From Psychrobacter sp. 4Dc (GTDB lineage: Bacteria > Pseudomonadota > Gammaproteobacteria > Pseudomonadales > Moraxellaceae): a stretch of DNA of 64,000 bases. The stretch is taken from the NCBI RefSeq assembly GCF_002836715.1, contig NZ_PJAT01000065.1, positions 1-64,000 of the forward strand, read 5' to 3'. The notes below the pieces were generated by a model. The model saw only the letters and a list, made by a program, of their open reading frames with translations, did no database searches and was not told the DNA's origin. Positions within the stretch are counted from its first letter, which is position 1. Each line of letters opens with the position of its first letter. Shown here one piece after another: positions 8,954 to 17,303 of this stretch. The translations under genes and the position numbers were made by a program.

Positions 8954-9742
8954 ATGTTTACAGATACTCATTGTCACCTCAACCGTTTAGATTTGACGAA
9001 ATACGATGGTAAATTATCTGGTGCGATTGACGCCATGAAAACTGCTAATGTTACCCGTGCGATGGCGATCATGTGTGATTTTGCAGAATATGACGAGATT
9101 GCCAATATTGTGAGCACCTATAGCGACGAGACACTAAATCTAGGGATGAGTGTAGGTATTCATCCCTGTGAAGATATCGATGTACTGAAATCAGCGACAG
9201 TTGAGCGTTTAATCGAGACTGCTGATAAAGACCATGTATGGGCAATAGGCGAGACAGGGCTAGATTACTACTGGTCTACAGAAAATAAAAAAGAGCAACA
9301 AGCCAGTCTTGCACGTCATATCCATGCCAGTCAGCAACTAAAAAAACCGCTTGTCATACATATGCGCGATGCAAAAGAAGATACGATCGATATCTTAAAA
9401 AGCGAAGGTGCTGAGCATGGCATTATTCATTGCTTCACTGAAGATTGGGAGACTGCGAAACGTGCTTTAGATTTAGGATTTTATATTTCCTTCTCAGGCA
9501 TTGTTAGCTTTAAAAGTGCCCAAAATATCCAAGATGCTGCAAGGCACATGCCTAGAGACAGAATCTTGATTGAGACCGACAGTCCATATTTGGCGCCTGT
9601 GCCTAAGCGTGGTCGTCCCAATGAGCCTGCCTACGTACCTTATGTCGCGAGCTTTATCGCAGATATGTATGGTTGTGATAGTAACGAGGTCGGAGCATTA
9701 ACCGCAAAAAACTTTGAAAATTTACTGGCACAGTATCGCTAA
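8954..9742 (+). CDS. TatD-family metal-dependent DNase/hydrolase
   Basis: 262 residues from the ATG at 8954. This start gives the family's usual beginning MFTDTHCHLNR, whereas an in-frame ATG at 8885 would add 23 atypical residues. Metal ligands of the amidohydrolase-type TIM barrel are visible: HxH in DTHCHL, the Glu in AIGETGLDYY, HMRDAKEDT, IIHCFTE, and the terminal Asp in LIETDSPYLAP. TatD-type enzymes are Mg-dependent 3'-5' exonucleases acting in DNA repair or turnover. It lies between gspE and a TetR gene on the same strand, with about 160 bp on the gspE side. Which TatD paralogue (TatD, YcfH, YjjV) it is was not resolved. Confidence 0.88.
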   Translation: MFTDTHCHLNRLDLTKYDGKLSGAIDAMKTANVTRAMAIMCDFAEYDEIANIVSTYSDETLNLGMSVGIHPCEDIDVLKSATVERLIETADKDHVWAIGETGLDYYWSTENKKEQQASLARHIHASQQLKKPLVIHMRDAKEDTIDILKSEGAEHGIIHCFTEDWETAKRALDLGFYISFSGIVSFKSAQNIQDAARHMPRDRILIETDSPYLAPVPKRGRPNEPAYVPYVASFIADMYGCDSNEVGALTAKNFENLLAQYR

Positions 9743-9975
9743 AATGGTTATGATATGACCAGTCAGTCATTTATGTGATAGTCGTATAGTTCAATCCCCC
9801 TTAGTATTTGATTTACTAAATGTAACTATATGATTATCAATGACTATTTGTAAATATAAGCATATCCCTTTTATGGTATTTCAGCAGTTCTTGTATAGTT
9901 TTATACGCTCATTGCCAAATGTACGCACATAATTGATGGTCATATGCTTAATCTTGTCATGTTTTAGGAGAGATT

Positions 9976-10659
9976 ATGAGTCGTCAGCACCAGTTCAAGG
10001 CACGAGAAGAGAACATCTTAGCGATGGCAGAACAATTGCTACTTGAGTCAGGCGATGGTGATATCACTTTAGACAGTTTGGCAGATCAACTCGATTTGGC
10101 TAAAGGCACCCTGTACAAGCATTTCTCCAGTAAAGATGAGCTTTATCTGCGTATTATTATTCGTTACGAAGAGCAATTGTTTGAGATTAACCGTATTGAT
10201 GACTGCCCCTCAGCAGGCGTTGCCCGTATGATTTTTCAGCAGTTATTCAACCCGCAAAAAGCCATGCTATTGAACCAAATCGAAGAGCGTTTGGCAGCAT
10301 CAGTGACTGGTCTCAATCGTTTGTTTGGTGAGTTATATGATATCCGTCGCCAGCGCATGAAGCGTTTGATTGATATTATTAGCGCATACCTAAAAGATGA
10401 GCACAGTAATTTGAGTACTCGTGATTATCTATCGTCTATTTGGGCGATTGGTCAGGGCGGTGCAGGGCTCTTAAACTCAAGCTTTTACCAACGCTATTTA
10501 GGTCGCCGTGATACGCTGCGTTATGCTTTTGTTCAGCAAGTGCTAGAGTTGCCAAGCCATTATCCTGCTGATGATGAAGAGGTCATGGATGAGGATATGC
10601 AAGAGCTGGTAGAGCAAATCGATACTGAATCAGAAGAGCACCGTAATACCAATTACTAA
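9976..10659 (+). CDS. TetR/AcrR-family transcriptional regulator
   Basis: 227 residues with an AGGAG ribosome site. The N-terminal TetR DNA-binding domain is clear: ILAMAEQLLLESGDGDITLD, then the helix-turn-helix LADQLDLAKGTLYKHFSSKD (about residues 35-56). The C-terminal ligand/dimer domain is unassigned and ends in a strongly acidic tail (PADDEEVMDEDMQELVEQ). It is the gene before the gspH-K cluster on the same strand, but 200 bp separates them, so control of secretion genes is only a possibility. The target and inducer are unknown. Confidence 0.88.
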   Translation: MSRQHQFKAREENILAMAEQLLLESGDGDITLDSLADQLDLAKGTLYKHFSSKDELYLRIIIRYEEQLFEINRIDDCPSAGVARMIFQQLFNPQKAMLLNQIEERLAASVTGLNRLFGELYDIRRQRMKRLIDIISAYLKDEHSNLSTRDYLSSIWAIGQGGAGLLNSSFYQRYLGRRDTLRYAFVQQVLELPSHYPADDEEVMDEDMQELVEQIDTESEEHRNTNY

Positions 10660-10858
10660 AGTAGTTATTGGTAAAGTAGCTCTTAGTAAAGGAACTATTA
10701 ATAAACTAGCAAGTAATTTTTGGGTTGTGAACCTTTCTTGGTTTTAATAAATCGTGTTGTAATGCTTACTATTGCAGCACGAATTCATATATCTTTTAAT
10801 ATTCTTCAAAAACTTTTTCTCATTCTGCGACAATTAAAATTGGGCTTATAGGTGCAAT

Positions 10859-11683
10859 ATGCCGGTCACTGTCAAGACTCAGTCCAGTTCAGCGGCTACT
10901 TGCTCTTTCACTTTAATTAGTCAAACGTCTCAGTCAAACTGCTTAGATATAAGACCTACAGACCGTTGTCGAAGCTGCTTCTCCATATCAACTGATATCC
11001 ATCACTTATCATCATTCTCATCAATAAACAGTCGGACACAGGCTGGTTTTACATTGGTAGAAATCGTGGTGGTAGTGGTTATCTTGTCTATATTTGCTGG
11101 CATAATGAGTTTGTCTGTCGGTAGCAGTGAATCCCGCAAAAACCGCGCTTTTTATGAGCATCTGACCGATTCATTGAGTTACGTTCGCCTATTGTCGGCT
11201 GAACGTATGCAGCCGATGGGTTTGCGTATGCAGGCAGATAAGCAGGGGCAGGTAGAGCCGGTCATCGTTACATTATCAAATCCATATGTCGCATACCAGA
11301 CAACGGAGATGATGTCAGATAGCACCGACAGTCAGCCTAAAAATGCTATGGAGCTGTCGGCAGAGGTTGCTGGTCTATCAGGCTCTACTGATGAGCAAAA
11401 ACCAACGCCAAGTTGGGAAGTCGAGTCGGATATCAATTTGCCTGAACTGCCCACTGGCGTGAGTATTAGAGTTCAAAGTTTGGATTCTAGCGGTTTACAG
11501 AGTACGGGACGAACCCAAACGTTACAGCCTTGGTTTAGCGATCAAAATGTACCGCAGGTATTGTGGTTTGGTACAGGACAAGCAACGCCTGTCACCATTG
11601 AAGTACTTCACGATTCGCGTTTAGTGGGCGAGGTGATTACCATAATGCCAGATGGTAGCATGCGAATCGGACAGGGGTTATAG
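10859..11683 (+). CDS. gspH: Type II secretion minor pseudopilin GspH
   Basis: 274 residues. The prepilin peptidase site and hydrophobic helix are clear: TQAG|FTLVEIVVVVVILSIFAG, with Glu at mature position 5. The following region (ESRKNRAFYEHLTDSLSYVR, SAERMQPMGLRM) matches the GspH pattern. GspH joins I, J and K in the tip of the pseudopilus. The leader is oddly long: 64 residues precede the cleavage glycine, with no other ATG, GTG or TTG in frame, so the true start may be non-canonical or the leader really extended. The stop overlaps the GTG start of gspI (TAGTG), implying translational coupling. Confidence 0.87.
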   Translation: MPVTVKTQSSSAATCSFTLISQTSQSNCLDIRPTDRCRSCFSISTDIHHLSSFSSINSRTQAGFTLVEIVVVVVILSIFAGIMSLSVGSSESRKNRAFYEHLTDSLSYVRLLSAERMQPMGLRMQADKQGQVEPVIVTLSNPYVAYQTTEMMSDSTDSQPKNAMELSAEVAGLSGSTDEQKPTPSWEVESDINLPELPTGVSIRVQSLDSSGLQSTGRTQTLQPWFSDQNVPQVLWFGTGQATPVTIEVLHDSRLVGEVITIMPDGSMRIGQGL

Positions 11684-12192
11684 TGACTAAATTATACAAA
11701 CCTCCTATGACAAGCCAGCCTATGTCACCAAAATCTATATCACTCAAGTCTGGGCGCGAGAGCGGCTTTACCCTTATCGAAGTGATGGTTGCTCTGGCTA
11801 TTTTTGCAGTGGTAGCAGTCGCGGCGAGCCGTGCCAGTAGTGCATATCTGAGCTCAGTTGATATATTGCGTACTCGTACGCTTGCTCACTTCGTCGCTCA
11901 AAATGCCGCCGCTGATTTACGTATTCAAGAAACGTGGCTGACAGCCAACCGCACCCAAACCGTTAATGCACAAGGGCGCAATTGGCAAATAGAAATGACA
12001 GTCAGTGACGCCATCACACCTGCCCTAAAAGAAGTAAATATCGAAGTTTCGCCTATTATAGATGGACAGACGCGCACATCGGTCACTGATATCACTGTGA
12101 TGCTAAGTAATACTGAGCAAGATACGGGCAGTTTGGATTTAAGTGGTCTAAGCACAACAGGCAATAGCGAGCAGGCCGGGGGCGGTCTGTGA
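11683..12192 (+). CDS. gspI: Type II secretion minor pseudopilin GspI
   Basis: 169 residues from a GTG that overlaps the gspH stop; an ATG at 11707 is an alternative. The leader ends RESG|FTLIEVMVALAIFAVVAV, with Glu5 conserved. The later segments (RTRTLAHFVAQNAAADLRI and GRNWQIEMTV) match the GspI globular domain. It is expected to initiate the GspI-J-K tip complex in the inner membrane. The C-terminus carries a short Gly/Ser-rich tail (SLDLSGLSTTGNSEQAGGGL). Its stop overlaps the GTG of gspJ, so H, I and J form an overlapping operon. Confidence 0.88.
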   Translation: MTKLYKPPMTSQPMSPKSISLKSGRESGFTLIEVMVALAIFAVVAVAASRASSAYLSSVDILRTRTLAHFVAQNAAADLRIQETWLTANRTQTVNAQGRNWQIEMTVSDAITPALKEVNIEVSPIIDGQTRTSVTDITVMLSNTEQDTGSLDLSGLSTTGNSEQAGGGL

Positions 12193-13028
12193 GATGTCAG
12201 CGTGGTTTTACACTGCTTGAGCTAATGGTTGCGATGGCAATATTTGCGATGCTAGCCGTTGCAGGCTGGCAGGTATTTGATGGGGTCAACCGTGCCCGTG
12301 AGCGCGCGCAATTTCATGCTGACAATCTGGCTGTTCTGCAGTACGCTTATTTACAGTTACAGCAAGACATGGGTCAAATTATCCCTTATCAAGCGCCGAC
12401 TACTCAAAGTGTCAGTGCGGCGAATAACAGTCCAAGCGATAGTACTAACGCGAACACTAGCTCCCAATCAAGCGAGCAAATAAACAAAATGGCACCTGAG
12501 CCATTTATGAGCTTAGATGGCGAGCATGTCAGCTTTGTACGCTTTGCCGATCCTGATCCAAGATATCAGAATAGTAATAGCATCCAACGTATCGAATATA
12601 TTTTTGCGGATGAGCGTTTGATACGTCGTCAGTATACTAGTATGGAAGGCGGGCGTGACAGCGTCAGCCTAGACAGCGTATTGCTCGAAGGTGTCACAGC
12701 AGGAAGCTGGCAAGCTTATCTACCAGAGCTAAGTAGCAGATTTCCAAGCGATGACGCGAACAGTAGTACAAATACAGCGGTGAGACAATCAGCGAATACT
12801 AAGCCCACAGCTGTTTTATTACCGAAAGGAATCGCGGTCAGCTTTACATACCAAGATATGCCAATCACTTGGCAATGGGCACTCGCCCCGCAACCGATAT
12901 CGCCTAGCAATAGTCAAAGCACAGCCAATAATACAGATGATAGTAGCAGCAATGATAATGCTAATAATGACAACAGCGGTAGTAGTAGTGGTAGTGACAA
13001 TAATAGCAATGTAGAAACGAATAATTGA
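12189..13028 (+). CDS. gspJ: Type II secretion minor pseudopilin GspJ with Asn/Ser-rich tail
   Basis: 279 residues from a GTG overlapping the gspI stop. It has a very short leader, MRCQRG|FTLLELMVAMAIFAMLAV, with Glu5. GspJ features follow: RERAQFHADNLAVLQYAYLQ and LQQDMGQIIPYQ. The region EYIFADERLIRRQYTSMEGG is also typical. Two low-complexity Ser/Asn stretches are unusual: about residues 75-100 and the final ~45 residues, which are almost only Ser, Asn, Asp, Thr and Gly. These probably encode flexible exposed segments. It partners with GspI and GspK at the pseudopilus tip. Confidence 0.88.
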   Translation: MRCQRGFTLLELMVAMAIFAMLAVAGWQVFDGVNRARERAQFHADNLAVLQYAYLQLQQDMGQIIPYQAPTTQSVSAANNSPSDSTNANTSSQSSEQINKMAPEPFMSLDGEHVSFVRFADPDPRYQNSNSIQRIEYIFADERLIRRQYTSMEGGRDSVSLDSVLLEGVTAGSWQAYLPELSSRFPSDDANSSTNTAVRQSANTKPTAVLLPKGIAVSFTYQDMPITWQWALAPQPISPSNSQSTANNTDDSSSNDNANNDNSGSSSGSDNNSNVETNN

Positions 13029-13076
13029 GAAGGTAGTAGTTAAAATGCATCAATTGCTCAACAACAAAGGCTATGT

Positions 13077-14144
13077 ATGTCGATGACTGCGAACTCTCAA
13101 CGCGGTGTTGCACTGCTGACTATCTTATTATTGGTAGTGAGTATTACTGTGGTTGCAGGGTCGATGCTTGCTAGCCAAAAAATTGCAATTAGGCGTAGTG
13201 GTCTGTTATTCGATCAAAATCAGTTGCTGCAAGATATCGATGCAGGTCAACAGTTAGCAGTGACGATGATTCGCGCTGATAGCAACCTCAATGATACGGA
13301 TAGTGCGCAAGATATCTGGGCGCAGCCTATACCACCTTATACATTGGCTAGTCACAGTGTCAGCATCGAGCTACGCGATGAGTCTGGTCGTTTTAACATT
13401 AATAACTTGTATCAAGATGGGTCGGCCAATACCACTGCTTTAGCAGTATTCCAACGACTACTCACGCAACTAAATCTAGAGCCTGATATCGCTATTGCTA
13501 TACTTGATTGGCAAGATGCAGACGGCGAGGTATATCAAGATGGTGGTGATGAAAGTACGGTATATGCGCAGCAGTCAAACGCTGTAGCAACAGATGCTCT
13601 GTCAAATCAGCCTTTTGTCAGTATCGATCAGCTACTAGAAGTAAAAGGGGTGAGCGTTGAAACTCTAGCCGTATTACGACCTTATATTACCGCAGTGCCT
13701 TATTATGTGCCTATTAATATCAATACTGCCAGTCCTGTATTGTTAGCCGCACTAATTGATGGTGCTAACAGCCAACAGATGCAAGCCTTGGTAGATATGC
13801 GTGCACAGCAGGCGCTGACGTCTATTGATGCAGTATGGCAATTACCGATATTTGGCAGTGTAAATGATGAGCAGCGAAAGGCTTTAACACCCATGCTCGC
13901 CGTTGATAGCCAAGCATTCATGGCGCTTATCACAGCGACTGATAATGCAACTGTCGGTCAAGCGAGAGAGCGTTTTGCTACTGTTTTGATTAGTAAAACT
14001 GTCGTTGATAATAATCAAGTAGTTAATAGTAGTGAGGCTGCTAGTAATAATCAGGCGAGTAACAGTAGTGAGGTAGACGGTAAAATGCCCAAGGAAGTCA
14101 AAGTAGTGACACAGCGACTATGGGCATTTCATCCGAGCTTTTAG
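13077..14144 (+). CDS. gspK: Type II secretion minor pseudopilin GspK
   Basis: 355 residues, ATG at 13077 with AAAGG 6 bases upstream. The leader is MSMTANSQRG|VALLTILLLVV, which lacks the usual Glu5, as is characteristic of GspK. The family core follows: IELRDESGRFNINNLYQDG, then LEPDIAIAILDWQDADGE, and VPININTASPVLLAALI near residue 215-230. GspK is the large alpha-domain-bearing tip subunit thought to cap the pseudopilus. An Asn/Ser-rich insertion (VVDNNQVVNSSEAASNNQAS) near the C-terminus resembles the tail of GspJ. It is the last gene of gspHIJK and converges on a TetR-type gene 22 bases away. Confidence 0.9.
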   Translation: MSMTANSQRGVALLTILLLVVSITVVAGSMLASQKIAIRRSGLLFDQNQLLQDIDAGQQLAVTMIRADSNLNDTDSAQDIWAQPIPPYTLASHSVSIELRDESGRFNINNLYQDGSANTTALAVFQRLLTQLNLEPDIAIAILDWQDADGEVYQDGGDESTVYAQQSNAVATDALSNQPFVSIDQLLEVKGVSVETLAVLRPYITAVPYYVPININTASPVLLAALIDGANSQQMQALVDMRAQQALTSIDAVWQLPIFGSVNDEQRKALTPMLAVDSQAFMALITATDNATVGQARERFATVLISKTVVDNNQVVNSSEAASNNQASNSSEVDGKMPKEVKVVTQRLWAFHPSF

Positions 14145-14166
14145 CAGAGAGTATTGGGATCGACAT

Positions 14167-14847
14167 TTAGTCTTTTAGGCGTGTTTCTTCGCTAGACTTC
14201 CAGTTATAAGCCCCGTAAAAAAGCATCTGTGCTTGACGAGTACAGTTATGCAGCATCAGCTGTTTGTTCTCTTCGATTTCGTTTAGATCAATCTCATCAT
14301 CATGATCTTCTGTATAAGTCAGCTCTAGCCAATCGATAATCCAAGAAAAGAACATATTTACGCCAGCCTCCGCCAATAGGCGACGGTCATAAGCATTGAT
14401 ATGGGTAAACGCTGGCTGTAACGCTAAGTCGTCTGCCAACCCTTGAGCATGTATCTTAATCAACTCATTGATGGCTTTTCGTACTGCTTCTGACCCACCA
14501 TAACGCTCACTGACCAAGAACTGCCAGTAATAAGGCTGATCGCTGACCATATACAAGAATAGCTGAATACTTTTTGCGATTTGACGATCAAAGCTACGTT
14601 TGCGCCCAATCTGCAGGCTATCACTTAACGTGGCTAACGTACCGCCCAATTCCTCAATGACCAAAGCGCGCCCGAGTGACTCCATATCATCAAAATGGCG
14701 ATAAAACGCAGTCGGCACAACGCCAACCTCGCGTGTTACTTGTCTGAGACTGATAGAGCTAAAAGATTGCCCTGTCATACATAAATCGAGCACAGCATTA
14801 AAAAAGGCGTGCCGAGTTTGAAGTTTTTTTTGTTCGCGACTGCTCAT
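14167..14847 (-). CDS. TetR-family repressor, FabR-like
   Basis: 226 residues. The N-terminal helix-turn-helix region (FSSISLRQVTREVGVVPTAF, then YRHFDDMESLG, about residues 29-60) closely follows the FabR pattern. FabR in enterobacteria represses unsaturated fatty acid genes fabA and fabB in response to the acyl-pool ratio. The C-terminal half (YYWQFLVSERYGGSEAVRKA) also fits FabR-type regulators. It lies 104 bp downstream of dgt on the same strand and converges on gspK. The FabR assignment rests on sequence resemblance only; no fab genes are in the window to support it. Confidence 0.8.
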   Translation of the reverse strand: MSSREQKKLQTRHAFFNAVLDLCMTGQSFSSISLRQVTREVGVVPTAFYRHFDDMESLGRALVIEELGGTLATLSDSLQIGRKRSFDRQIAKSIQLFLYMVSDQPYYWQFLVSERYGGSEAVRKAINELIKIHAQGLADDLALQPAFTHINAYDRRLLAEAGVNMFFSWIIDWLELTYTEDHDDEIDLNEIEENKQLMLHNCTRQAQMLFYGAYNWKSSEETRLKD

Positions 14848-14951
14848 AATATTTCAAAATTGTCCGGTAGGTGTTTATCATACTCATTTCAACGCATAAA
14901 TACGACTGAAATACGTCATTCGTGTTAATTTACTAAACCTGTACTGGTCTT

Positions 14952-16367
14952 TTAAACCACTGTGCCCCAATGACCCTGCAATTCTTGCGCCAGTCGATAA
15001 GCTTCATGGTCATTCATACCTGTAATAAAATCCAAAATATTTAAGACATTATGATAGATATCGTCAGACAAGATGCGGCGATGTTCGTCAAGATGGGGCT
15101 GTAGTAATCTTAACAGACGTTGCTGCTCAAAAGACATCGGCGGCTGCATAGTAGCAGATTGCGACCCTGTCCAAGCGAGTGGCATAAAGGCATTCAATAG
15201 GCTATGCAAGCACTGATTGGCCATCAGCTCCATTCTTACTTTACTCGGATGGTTGAATATTTTTTCGCGTGCCAGTTGCTTAGCTTGATTAATACCATTC
15301 TGTACGCTGGTATCGCAATGGGCAAATAGGCTACCTTGCAACGTGCCAGCTAGCAATGCATCACTGTTGGCGACAAAAGCATCGGTAACTGTATTGACCA
15401 AACGCATCATGGCTCGTGCCCGCAGAGAGGCAAGACTTTGTCTGACAGACATATGCGCTGGCAAGTTTACGCTGCTTGGACGCTCACCAATCAGCTCATA
15501 AAATATCGTGGCAACTTCGCCATAGGTTAGCATATTCAGATTGATACCATCTTCTAAATCGATTAGCGCATAACAGATATCATCTGCTGCTTCTAGCAGG
15601 TAAGCCAATGGATGGCGCGCAAAGCCATCGTGTTGCTCCGAGCGTGGCAAATGCAAACACGCCGCTAACTCTTCTAACTGAGAAGCCTCGCTATAAAAGC
15701 AGCCGAATTTTTGCACATTATAATGGTTGTCATTGACATTGTTACTGTGAGTTGCCAACCACGGATATTTCATAAAGGCGCCTAGCGTGGCACAGGTGAG
15801 CCGCATGCCACCCTTGTCAGGATGATGCTCATTACGTGCTAATAGGCGAAACCCTTGAGCATTGCCCTCGTATGCCAGTAAATCCAGTCGCTCGTTGCTG
15901 CTTAAGTTTTGCAAAATCGCTTGCGGTTCAGGCTGCCGAAACCAATCACGAATCGCATATTCTCCAGCGTGGCCAAAAGGCGGATTGCCAATGTCATGAG
16001 CGAGACAAGCTGCTTGTACGATCACGCCGACGTCTGCAGGTGAGACTCCTGCTGGTAGGCCGCTACTTAGTGCGTCATGAATTTTTTCGGCGGCCATCAT
16101 TCCCAAAGAGCGACCAATAGAAGAGACTTCTAGCGAGTGAGTCAGGCGTGTATGAATACCGAGCTGATTGGTCAATGGATGGACTTGGGTTTTCTGATTT
16201 AACTGGCGAAAAGAGTGAGAAAATACCAGTCTGTCATAGTCTTTGTGAAACTGAGAACGAGTACTGGTATTGGCGTTAAATTTTTTGGAAGCACCAAGAC
16301 GTTGTGAGTTGAGAAGATGTGACCATTGTGTGGTAGGGGACGACAAGGAAGTTGGTTTATTTAGCAT
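14952..16367 (-). CDS. dgt: Deoxyguanosinetriphosphate triphosphohydrolase (dGTPase)
   Basis: 471 residues. The protein shows the HD-superfamily phosphohydrolase signature of dGTPases: FRQLNQKTQVHPL, then RLTHSLEVSSIGRSLG with the first metal-binding His. The metal site HDIGNPPFGHAGE lies near residue 122, and EAADDICYALIDLEDGI carries the later Asp ligand. Dgt cleaves dGTP (or other dNTPs) to the nucleoside and triphosphate in the cytosol, helping control the dNTP pool. The start region begins with a hydrophilic N-terminus ahead of the conserved YDRLVFSHSFR. A hairpin ACCAAGGG/CCCTTGGT (16383-16422) lies just upstream of the start codon. Confidence 0.93.
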   Translation of the reverse strand: MLNKPTSLSSPTTQWSHLLNSQRLGASKKFNANTSTRSQFHKDYDRLVFSHSFRQLNQKTQVHPLTNQLGIHTRLTHSLEVSSIGRSLGMMAAEKIHDALSSGLPAGVSPADVGVIVQAACLAHDIGNPPFGHAGEYAIRDWFRQPEPQAILQNLSSNERLDLLAYEGNAQGFRLLARNEHHPDKGGMRLTCATLGAFMKYPWLATHSNNVNDNHYNVQKFGCFYSEASQLEELAACLHLPRSEQHDGFARHPLAYLLEAADDICYALIDLEDGINLNMLTYGEVATIFYELIGERPSSVNLPAHMSVRQSLASLRARAMMRLVNTVTDAFVANSDALLAGTLQGSLFAHCDTSVQNGINQAKQLAREKIFNHPSKVRMELMANQCLHSLLNAFMPLAWTGSQSATMQPPMSFEQQRLLRLLQPHLDEHRRILSDDIYHNVLNILDFITGMNDHEAYRLAQELQGHWGTVV

Positions 16368-16429
16368 ATTGAAACATCCGGAACCAAGGGAGCCTCTAGC
16401 ATAGCAAAATAGCGCCCTTGGTACAGCTA

Positions 16430-16536
16430 TATAGTCAGAGAACTACTAAACGGCTACGGCGTTCCCCTTCTTAGAGCTACTATTTGTACAATCTGCAGTC
16501 GGCTGCCTTGTACCTGTTTTAGACTTCTTTGACTAG
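16430..16536 (-). repeat. MITE-like element, copy 2
   Basis: About 107 bp bounded by imperfect inverted repeats: TAGTCAGAGAACTACTAAAC at the left, and on the opposite strand TAGTCAAAGAAGTCTAAAAC at the right. Read on the minus strand its core GGTACAAGGCAGCCGACTGC closely matches the element at 22615-22721, which has the same length. It lies in the dgt-lipoprotein gap and has no coding capacity. Confidence 0.65.
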
Positions 16537-16641
16537 AGTTGATGCCCTATAAATTGGGTACGGTGCCAGTTTTGCTTAGCCTACTATTGGTAGTGCTTTC
16601 ACTCGCCTTGCTTGTATTCAAATTATATTGAATTAACTATA

Positions 16642-17175
16642 TTAAGACTTTTGACAGTTAAAAAGTACGTCTTCTTTGTCGATAGCTACATCGCTGTCCA
16701 GTGTCTTATTGAGCAATGTGGCTTTGTCTCCATTTACTTGCCATATGATGCCGTGGGTATTGTCTAACCCAATGTCGCTGGCATAGATGCCTTTATCAGT
16801 ATCAGTTTCACTATTAGCAGTAGCTGTTAAATCGTATTCGATACCGTCGATGAGCAAATGCGCTGTCTGTGGTGTACTGTCGCTATGATAAGAAACACCG
16901 ATAGTAGCAGTAGGCTCACAAGAGAAAGGAGTGCTGCTGCTGGCATGAGCTGCATGATCGTGACCTGCGTGCGCATGCTCTTCGTGGCCGTGATCTTCAT
17001 GCTCTTTATCATCATGCATTTCATGACCTTGTTCATGATTGGCGTGAGCGTCTACTGATTCTTCTTCAGATACCACTGCATCGGTATCGTTGTTCGGCTG
17101 ACAGCCCAGTAAAGAGCCAGCCATCACACTACCTAGTATAGTAATACCTGCAAGTTTAGAAAAATAAGCCGCCAT
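16642..17175 (-). CDS. Histidine-rich lipoprotein with MliC-like domain, probably zinc-regulated
   Basis: 177 residues from the ATG at 17175, chosen because GAGGA lies 8 bases upstream and the product then begins with a clean lipoprotein signal (SVMAGSLLGC, lipid Cys at about residue 25). After it comes a segment of about 45 residues dominated by His, Asp and Glu (HEQGHEMHDDKEHEDHGHEE), a likely Zn/Ni/Cu-binding stretch. The C-terminal ~95 residues (FSCEPTATIGVSYHSD ... IIWQVNGDKATLLN ... VLFNCQ) resemble the MliC/PliC C-type lysozyme inhibitor fold, with a Cys at each end. A Zur-type palindrome sits 34 bases before the start. A role in periplasmic zinc capture or lysozyme defence is inferred, not shown. 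Confidence 0.72.
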   Translation of the reverse strand: MAAYFSKLAGITILGSVMAGSLLGCQPNNDTDAVVSEEESVDAHANHEQGHEMHDDKEHEDHGHEEHAHAGHDHAAHASSSTPFSCEPTATIGVSYHSDSTPQTAHLLIDGIEYDLTATANSETDTDKGIYASDIGLDNTHGIIWQVNGDKATLLNKTLDSDVAIDKEDVLFNCQKS

Positions 17176-17208
17176 AATATAATTCCTCAAATAAGCAAAA
17201 TAAAGATA

Positions 17209-17223
17209 TGTTATAATATAACA
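17209..17223 (-). promoter_or_regulatory. Zur-box-like palindrome upstream of the His-rich lipoprotein
   Basis: TGTTATAATATAACA is symmetrical except at its central base and matches the core of gammaproteobacterial Zur operators. It is 34 bases before the chosen start codon, in the promoter zone. Repression by Zur under zinc-replete conditions is inferred from the match and from the His-rich product. Confidence 0.65.
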
Positions 17224-17303
17224 ATATAATGACAAAATAAAGCCGATGATGGAGAATATCCAACATCGGCTAATTAACTTTAAACAAGCTATACTATTTA
17301 AAG

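Noticed and set aside
12900-13020. Possible CRISPR-like or tandem-repeat array in the gspJ 3' end
   Set aside because: The repetition is codon-level low complexity (Asn/Ser/Asp) inside a reading frame, with no regular spacer-repeat structure.
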